In this document: positions 46,136-51,156 of the stretch, in pieces
How positions within the stretch are numbered: position 1 is the first letter of the stretch
Layout of the letters: each line of letters opens with the position of its first letter
From: Chromatiales bacterium
GTDB taxonomy: Bacteria; Pseudomonadota; Gammaproteobacteria; Poriferisulfidales; Oxydemutatoraceae
Direction: 5' to 3'
Assembly (NCBI GenBank): GCA_014323925.1
Contig: JACONC010000004.1
Span: 64,001-115,156, forward strand
DNA: 51,156 nt
The notes under the pieces: generated by a model
Database searches by the model: none
Told to the model about the DNA's origin: nothing
What the model saw: only the letters and a program-made list of their open reading frames with translations
Position numbers and translations under genes: made by a program

Positions 46136-47485
46136 TTATTGACTATAGGTTACTTTTGTTTCACTCTCTGCCGGTGCAGCACCGTATAGAGAATAAGCAC
46201 CGAAACGCATCTGATGCGCTCGACCTAGCTTCTCAGCGTAGAAGTCAATGGTGAATTTAAGATCAAGCTCATCACCATCCCAGACATAAGCCTTGAAGAA
46301 TTGCTCGTCGTTTTCACCTGTTTTATCCCACATTGAAAGCAAAGATGAAGTGAAGTAAGCGCGTTCACCGTCCCAGCTTTGCGATATCATATTGACCTGC
46401 GAACCAATGACATGCTCATAGATCTGCTCAGGCTCGAATGGGTCGGTGATATCAAAATACCGAGTTTTGCCATCCATAAAAGTCTGCACCCAAAGACCGC
46501 TGTCGTCAGCAGTAATGGAAATATCCACTGGTAGAGGTACATCAGCTGGGTTACCAATATCGGCGACTGCCTTGGCGTCCCATTGACCGCTATCCTCATC
46601 TTCGTAAATCAACCAGATTTTAGAAGTCAGTGCGGTAGTAGTGAAGCAGTAGTTATTCTTCGCGCCCCAAGCACAGCGTATTTCCAAAGGTGCACCAGGC
46701 ACATCAAATATTTTCTTAGGTTGACGAGTATGCAGATCCCACAGCACCATCGTGTTGCCAAAACGCTTCATCGCTTCTTGGTCCTTGAGCATCTTGCCAA
46801 AGTCCATCATATAGTTAGACCAGCCGGTAAAAGACGAGGTCAACATAATATTACGGCGCGGCAAGGCACGCAGATCATAACCGTAGCCGTCAGCCAGTTT
46901 ACCGGTCTTTACCGCACCGCGTAAATCACCATCAGTAGGCTTCCAGTGCGTAGCGACATATTCACCTTCGTTGGTATATTCAGCCAAGCCGGTGCGTCCG
47001 CCGTGATCCTTATTGTTGGACAACGCGGTAATCATCACTCGTCCAGGTAGCGCATAAAAAGTATGCGGTCCCACCAAACCACCAGTTTTAGCAACGAAGT
47101 TGTTAATCACTTTATGCAAGCTCGGCTTACGCGGGTTGCTATGCACATCAAATATGAACACTCTATTACTATCAAGACCACCAGCCCACAAATAACGGCG
47201 GTCATCACTCAAACCTGAGTGGTGTGCTTCATTGCGTCCACCGACCGATAAAGTGTGAACGACTTTTCCATAAGTGGCCGACTGCGGATTGACATCTACG
47301 GTGACCAGCTTGTCTTGCTCGTCTCCTAAACCTTCAACACCTAGCGTCCAAACATATACATAATCTTCCTGTCCAACTATCTTTGCCATATAAGGCGACA
47401 TGCAAGTCTCGTCCGCTTGCGCAACGGATACCAGACCTACCACTAGAAATAGTGCAGGAAATAATTTACTGATTATTTTGGGCAT
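46136..47485 (-). CDS. mtoX: Methanethiol oxidase (SBP56 / selenium-binding protein family), exported
   Basis: A 449-residue beta-propeller with a clear signal peptide (residues 1-24, ending SVAQA before DETC), so it acts in the periplasm. SBP56 segments are present: CMSPYMAKIVGQEDYVYVWTL (from Cys 28), VGGRNEAHHSGLSDDRRYLW, VGPHTFYALPGRVMI and GGRTGLAEYTNEG. Bacterial MtoX enzymes of this kind are copper proteins that oxidise methanethiol to formaldehyde, H2S and H2O2. The neighbours usually seen with mtoX (SCO1/SenC, MauG-like) are absent here. A good AGGAG site precedes the ATG. Other SBP56 functions cannot be excluded. Confidence 0.85.
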   Translation of the reverse strand: MPKIISKLFPALFLVVGLVSVAQADETCMSPYMAKIVGQEDYVYVWTLGVEGLGDEQDKLVTVDVNPQSATYGKVVHTLSVGGRNEAHHSGLSDDRRYLWAGGLDSNRVFIFDVHSNPRKPSLHKVINNFVAKTGGLVGPHTFYALPGRVMITALSNNKDHGGRTGLAEYTNEGEYVATHWKPTDGDLRGAVKTGKLADGYGYDLRALPRRNIMLTSSFTGWSNYMMDFGKMLKDQEAMKRFGNTMVLWDLHTRQPKKIFDVPGAPLEIRCAWGAKNNYCFTTTALTSKIWLIYEDEDSGQWDAKAVADIGNPADVPLPVDISITADDSGLWVQTFMDGKTRYFDITDPFEPEQIYEHVIGSQVNMISQSWDGERAYFTSSLLSMWDKTGENDEQFFKAYVWDGDELDLKFTIDFYAEKLGRAHQMRFGAYSLYGAAPAESETKVTYSQ

Positions 47486-47559
47486 AACTATTCTCCTATA
47501 ATTTACAGTATGACTAACTGCAGCAACAAGCCTTTGTTACAGCAATACTTTAAGCCTGT

Positions 47560-47568
47560 ATCATACCA
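47560..47568 (-). promoter_or_regulatory. Candidate extended -10 of mtoX
   Basis: Minus-strand TGGTATGAT matches an extended -10 with one mismatch, about 75 bp before the mtoX ATG, in the 216-bp gap shared with the divergent ubiG. Confidence 0.4.
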
Positions 47569-47701
47569 CAAATACCCAATAAGGCACTAGGGATAGATGA
47601 AAGATATGGCAAAGCTGATCAATCATAGCCTTGTATACATAAGGTTATACATAAAGGTCAACATCAGGCGGCTAAGCAGTCGGCAGTGTTAGAATAGCCT
47701 T

Positions 47702-48400
47702 ATGGAGATGAATGTACAACAACAAGAATTAGATAAGTTTGAAGCAGCAGCCAGCAGTTGGTGGGATGCCGAAGGCGTATTCAAAACACTGCACATTATC
47801 AATCCGCTACGCTTGGCGTATATCAATGCGCGCACTACGCTAACCGCTAAAAGGGTACTAGATGTAGGTTGCGGTGGTGGTTTATTATGCGAGGCGATGG
47901 CAAGCGAAGGAGCGGAAGTATCGGGGATTGATTTAGGCAACGCGTCGCTTGAAACGGCGCGTTTGCATCTGCGCGAATCTCGGCTATCGGTTGCCTACCA
48001 ATGTGAAAGTGCCGAGCAACACGCCGAGCAACATGAAAAGTACTACGATATCGTCACCTGCATGGAACTCCTGGAGCATGTCCCTGAGCCGCAATCCGTA
48101 GTAAGTGCTTGCATACGCGCAGTTAAGCCTGGTGGAGATCTATTCTTTTCAACTATCAACCGCACACCCAAAGCCTATCTAGTCGCAATTGTCGGCGCAG
48201 AATATATCGCTAAGCTAATCCCCAAAGGCACCCACGATTATCAAAAATTGATTAAACCGTCTGAACTGGCTACGATGGTCAAGAAAAACGGTGCAGATAT
48301 CTGCGATATCAGCGGGATGCACTATTTGCCCATCGTCGATACAGCGGTGCTGACTTCCAAACCTGAGGTCAACTACCTGATGCACTGCAAACGGTTTTGA
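47702..48400 (+). CDS. ubiG: Ubiquinone biosynthesis O-methyltransferase
   Basis: Does both O-methylations of ubiquinone synthesis. The 232 residues start with the typical EAAASSWWDAEGVFKTLHII. The SAM loop is VLDVGCGGGLLCEAMA, and TCMELLEHVPEP and KGTHDYQKLIKPSEL are conserved. The stop codon overlaps the start of gph, an arrangement common in gammaproteobacteria. Confidence 0.96.
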   Translation: MEMNVQQQELDKFEAAASSWWDAEGVFKTLHIINPLRLAYINARTTLTAKRVLDVGCGGGLLCEAMASEGAEVSGIDLGNASLETARLHLRESRLSVAYQCESAEQHAEQHEKYYDIVTCMELLEHVPEPQSVVSACIRAVKPGGDLFFSTINRTPKAYLVAIVGAEYIAKLIPKGTHDYQKLIKPSELATMVKKNGADICDISGMHYLPIVDTAVLTSKPEVNYLMHCKRF

Positions 48401-49080
48401 AACCTCTACAAGCCATTTTATTTGACCTTGACGGCACACTCATCGACACAGCCGGTGATTTAATCCGCTCGCTCAATGTCTTATTAGAGACAAAAGGTCT
48501 GGCAACCTGTACGACAGAAGCGATGCGCCCACACGCTGGGCAAGGTAGCTATTCGCTGATAAGAGCAGGCTTCGGTAATAATCTCAGCGAGGATGAATAC
48601 CGCCAACTGACATCGGAGTTTCTCGAGATATACCAAACCCTTATGCACGACACCACTACCCTATTCCCAGAAGCGAGTGGAACGATAGCACGCGTCAAGC
48701 AGCGCGGCATGAAGTGGGGTATCGTCACCAATAAATCAGAGCGTTTGACAGTGCCGATATTGCAGAAAATGGACTTATACGATGATGCCGATTGCTTAGT
48801 CTACGGTGATACGACGACAGAGAAGAAGCCACACCCTAAACCTTTGCTTTATGCGGCACAACAAATTAATCTAGCACCGCAACATTGCGCTTATCTAGGA
48901 GATACCTTAAACGATGTCAATGCAGCACTACACGCCGAGATGCGCGCACTGGCGGTCTCTTATGGTTACCGAGCAAAGGAAGCGGATATCGCTGACTGGG
49001 GTGCAGAAGCGATTTTTGATACGCTCTCGGAACTGTGTATTTGGATTGATCGACTACCAATAGAGTCCAGTAAACAATAG
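48397..49080 (+). CDS. gph: Phosphoglycolate phosphatase (HAD family)
   Basis: HAD-superfamily hydrolase removing 2-phosphoglycolate, 227 residues. The nucleophile motif is ILFDLDGTLIDTA, and TNKSE is motif II. KKPHPKPL holds the Lys and YLGDTLNDVNAALHA the Asp pair. The only sensible start is the TTG at 48397, four bases into the overlap with the ubiG stop, so translation is probably coupled to ubiG. Some UbiG-linked copies are alternatively related to MupP (N-acetylmuramate 6-phosphate phosphatase). Confidence 0.88.
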   Translation: MKPLQAILFDLDGTLIDTAGDLIRSLNVLLETKGLATCTTEAMRPHAGQGSYSLIRAGFGNNLSEDEYRQLTSEFLEIYQTLMHDTTTLFPEASGTIARVKQRGMKWGIVTNKSERLTVPILQKMDLYDDADCLVYGDTTTEKKPHPKPLLYAAQQINLAPQHCAYLGDTLNDVNAALHAEMRALAVSYGYRAKEADIADWGAEAIFDTLSELCIWIDRLPIESSKQ

Positions 49081-49102
49081 CACTTCAGGAATGAGAGGTT
49101 AT

Positions 49103-49140
49103 AAAAAAAGAGCTGCTGGCTATGCTGCCGGCAGCTCTTT
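49103..49140 (-). terminator. Rho-independent terminator of the porin gene
   Basis: Arms 49107-49120 and 49127-49140 pair over 14 bp with one mismatch and a 6-nt loop. On the minus strand a run of seven T follows. It lies 65 bp past the porin stop codon and may also act on gph from the other side. Confidence 0.8.
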
Positions 49141-49204
49141 ATCTGATGTTAGGTTAGAAACTCTCTAGATCGGACTAAATGCCTAACCTATCATGCGGTT
49201 TTGC

Positions 49205-50638
49205 TTAGAAGGCATATTGGGCACGGAATGAAATCGCGTCGGCGTCTACATCTTGTCCAGGTAGTTCACCCTCTGCATCAATATAGTTGAGCATAAACTT
49301 GAGATTGTTGTTTGGATACCAGTTGAGACCCAGTAGCATCTTTTCGGCTTCGTTATCAGTTGCATCGGCGCGTGTGCCTCTCACACCGTCATATTCGACA
49401 TCTATTTCTTCGTAGCGGGCGACCAGTTCCCATGCTCCGTATGGACCTTTGGGCTTGACCTTATCAAAGAATCCACCTGAGGTTTTATAGCGGCGTTGTT
49501 CACCAGTAATCGTCCACGCACCTTGGATGTAATAGCCATCAGCTTCCAAGTCGTTATACCGTTCTAGAACAGTGCCGTCGGGATTGAATGCTGTTCCGCC
49601 ATCTACTTCTAAATCAACATATTCAGCTTGCAGAGAGAAAGGACCAGTAACAAATGCCCCTTCCAAGCCCCATTGCATTATGTCATCTCCAGCAGGTAAA
49701 TCTCCTAGGGTTGTGCGACAGTTTGGGCACTCATGATTTCTTCCTATGGAACTTATACCATAGCGGGTTCTCACTCTGTAGCGGTCATTATCTCTTTCAC
49801 GATTGGAAAATGCCGCACCCAGATGCATAAAGCTGTTGTTGCCGAAGTTGAGGCTTGGGGCTACAGCAACTCGACCAGTAATCGCATAATTATCGTCGCC
49901 GTCCTCGTCTTCTCTGTCATCGTCAAATATGCCTAACGCCCAGTTCAAGTTTGCCATCTCCGGATAAGCGCCTGAAACCATAAAACCACCGTTCTCTGGC
50001 TGTCCGTGTCCTTCGTTCACCACATCCAATATCATACCGCGCTCTATTGTTAAAATAGAGTTAGAACTGGCGAGCCGTTCCAAGCTGAACGGTTCTTTGA
50101 AGTGACCCAGCGTCATGGTCACTGGTTTAAAGCCAGTGTATTTGATATACGCCATATTGACATCAGAGGAATCGTTGGCAGCACCACCTTCTCCCTCTCT
50201 AAAATTAATGGTCAATTCGTAGTGCCAATCTTTCTTGACGGTGCCTTTGGTAGTAAAACGCAAACGCCGCCATTGAGCTTCAGAGGAATCGCCTTCGTCT
50301 CCAATATTTGGTCCGTCAAAGTCATAATTGTCGTAATCCCACATCAGACGACCGCCGAACTGAAAGGCATTACCGTTGTCGGACTTCATCTTAATGCCGC
50401 CACCAGTAGTGGATACAGTAATGTTCTCACCGTCGGTGCGTACCACACCCCCGGACTTAGATGCACTTGCCTCTTTGCTCTTTTCCATTTCGTCGCGCAT
50501 CTTCATCAAGGTTTCTTGCAGTTGCTCAACGGTTGCCTCCAGGCTCTTGATTTTGTCTTCCATTGATTGTGCCGAAGCAGCCAGTGGAAGACAAAGCAAG
50601 GTTACTGAAAAAATTGTCATTTGGTATAGTTTCTTCAT
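49205..50638 (-). CDS. Phosphate-selective porin O/P-like outer-membrane protein
   Basis: A 477-residue protein with a signal peptide (1-23, ending ASAQS) and a coiled-coil stalk (about 26-60, KIKSLEATVEQLQETLMKMR), then a 16-strand-type barrel ending in the aromatic FRAQYAF. FQFGGRLMWDYDNYDFDG, WRRLRFTTKGTVKKDWHYEL and TLGHFKEPFSLERL are typical of the OprP/OprO family. Its loops are very acidic (DDDREDEDGDD), so anion selectivity is not assured. A CPNC pair in one loop could form a disulfide or bind metal. A good AGGAG site and a strong terminator frame it as a single gene. Confidence 0.85.
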   Translation of the reverse strand: MKKLYQMTIFSVTLLCLPLAASAQSMEDKIKSLEATVEQLQETLMKMRDEMEKSKEASASKSGGVVRTDGENITVSTTGGGIKMKSDNGNAFQFGGRLMWDYDNYDFDGPNIGDEGDSSEAQWRRLRFTTKGTVKKDWHYELTINFREGEGGAANDSSDVNMAYIKYTGFKPVTMTLGHFKEPFSLERLASSNSILTIERGMILDVVNEGHGQPENGGFMVSGAYPEMANLNWALGIFDDDREDEDGDDNYAITGRVAVAPSLNFGNNSFMHLGAAFSNRERDNDRYRVRTRYGISSIGRNHECPNCRTTLGDLPAGDDIMQWGLEGAFVTGPFSLQAEYVDLEVDGGTAFNPDGTVLERYNDLEADGYYIQGAWTITGEQRRYKTSGGFFDKVKPKGPYGAWELVARYEEIDVEYDGVRGTRADATDNEAEKMLLGLNWYPNNNLKFMLNYIDAEGELPGQDVDADAISFRAQYAF

Positions 50639-50685
50639 GAGTTAACTCTCCTATGCAATTACATTTGAATGTTGTATAACATCGC

Positions 50686-50691
50686 ATTATA
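50686..50691 (-). promoter_or_regulatory. -10 element of the porin gene
   Basis: Perfect TATAAT on the minus strand, 48 bp before the porin ATG, inside a very AT-rich upstream region (50660-50780). The -35 is weak. A second TATAAT lies near 50748. Confidence 0.45.
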
Positions 50692-50899
50692 CAAAAATTT
50701 ATGTCACAAATGTGAAAAAAAAACACAAAAAACATAAAATTTGTGGAAATTATACAACACTTAATTTCAAAAAATAAGAAATTGATATCACACCTGCTGT
50801 GGCATCGTACAGTATATGTATAATGCCAGAAACAGGTATATTTAGATTCGGCTGATTTACTGTAAGCTAAACGCTTGGGCATATGCAATGCCTGGGAAG

Positions 50900-51090
50900 C
50901 CAGAGGTGACACACCAATACCAGATATGAACTAAAAGTTCGCCCATATGATTGGTACACCTCTGGTGCTTTGACTACAGAACTCGAAAGGCAGCTTGGGA
51001 CTTATTAGATCTCGTATTTACCTGTTTAAGTGTCGTAGTCAGGGCTTCCCCAGACCATGCTTATGATGACATACCATCTACTTAATAGCA
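50900..51090 (+). ncRNA. Structured non-coding 5' end of an IS110-family element, probable bridge (guide) RNA
   Basis: About 190 bp directly before the transposase start. A nested hairpin is visible: 50900-50908 with 50957-50965 (9 bp), 50913-50918 with 50950-50955 (6 bp), and inner pairs 50924-50928/50944-50948 and 50928-50932/50936-50940. A second possible pairing joins 50993-51000 with the region near 51045. IS110-group elements encode a bispecific guide RNA in this place. The exact RNA ends and the element's left boundary are not resolved. Confidence 0.5.
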
Positions 51091-51103
51091 ACTACGGAGG
51101 ATT

Positions 51104-51156
51104 ATGATGAAACCTAAACAAGCTACCACCATTGGCGTGGATGTCGCAAAGAAAAC
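51104..51156 (+). CDS. IS110-family transposase (DEDD recombinase), N-terminus only
   Basis: The visible 17 codons read MMKPKQATTIGVDVAKK and run off the right edge. TIGVDVAKK is the first RuvC-like DEDD motif of IS110-family transposases, with the catalytic Asp in GVD. A strong GGAGG ribosome site precedes the ATG. Two tandem ATG codons (51104 and 51107) are possible starts. Confidence 0.75.
   Translation, partial: MMKPKQATTIGVDVAKK

Larger units (their letters stand above)
50900..51156 (+). mobile_element. IS110-family insertion sequence, left end
   Basis: This combines the structured leader and the transposase start. IS110 elements lack long terminal inverted repeats, so the left boundary is a guess placed near the first hairpin arm. 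The rest lies beyond the window. Confidence 0.6.

Noticed and set aside
50703-50716. Palindrome resembling a CRP site in the porin promoter
   Set aside because: The half-sites are in the wrong order (TCACA then TGTGA) and the spacing does not fit CRP.
10027-50849. 16-base match aggtatatttagattc at 10027-10042 and 50834-50849
   Set aside because: A single AT-rich 16-mer match in 51 kb is close to what chance gives, and the flanks differ.
50526-50912. 128-codon minus-strand frame upstream of the porin
   Set aside because: It overlaps the porin start in a different frame and translates AT-rich promoter DNA into Cys- and Phe-rich sequence.

Overview
The window looks like a chromosomal segment of a gammaproteobacterium. 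Three gene orders point there: rpsB-tsf-pyrH-frr-uppS-cdsA-dxr-rseP, a yafS-like methyltransferase-rnhA-dnaQ block, and TPR lipoprotein-lolB-ispE-tRNA-Gln-prs. A homodimeric-type AceE and the presence of LolB agree. The DNA looks moderately AT-rich and densely coding, with many gene overlaps and few accessory genes. Genes for methanethiol oxidation and for tetrahydromethanopterin (H4MPT)-linked formaldehyde handling suggest some methylotrophic capacity. The exact lineage cannot be fixed from this sequence.

Layout. 1-7283 (-): envelope, translation and isoprenoid operon, entering at rpsB and leaving the window inside rseP; a 52-codon micro-ORF sits between dxr and rseP. 7358-10006 (-): FAH-family hydrolase, dusA, and an apparently orphan adenine-type DNA methyltransferase. 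10173-14625 (+): ABC-2 exporter (ATPase and permease) followed by aceE. 14890-16110 (-): exported sorbosone/sugar dehydrogenase-like beta-propeller. 16188-16844 (+): Bax-inhibitor-1 protein. 17125-25205 (-): dnaQ, rnhA, methyltransferase and a complete yejABEF-type peptide importer. 25500-26546 (-): stand-alone pstS. 26771-29458 (+): aceF and lpd, completing the pyruvate dehydrogenase complex about 12 kb from aceE. 29460-35446 (-): tRNA-Glu, rraA, a type IV pilin-like gene, prs, tRNA-Gln, ispE, lolB and a TPR lipoprotein. 35729-37123 (+): a BepA-like protease. 37141-40980 (-): gatB, gatA, gatC and a DNA glycosylase.

41092-47485 is the most distinctive part. fae, a CitG-like gene and an ATP-grasp ligase form a compact unit of the H4MPT C1 pathway. 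About 2.8 kb further on lies an SBP56-type methanethiol oxidase gene with a radical SAM gene downstream. MtoX releases formaldehyde, H2S and H2O2 from methanethiol, and Fae condenses formaldehyde with H4MPT, so the two loci could work in one route. Between them is an array of small coiled-coil plus membrane-anchor genes (CCDC90/DUF1640-like), with two intact and at least two broken copies. Remnants of the same family appear to lie at 1411-1430 and 35590-35680, so it behaves like a spreading repeat.

47702-50638 holds ubiG, gph and a phosphate-selective-porin-like gene. The right edge (about 50900-51156) enters an IS110-family element: the transposase N-terminus is preceded by about 200 bp of structured non-coding DNA, where IS110 elements encode their guide (bridge) RNA. 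No CRISPR array, rRNA operon or prophage was seen.
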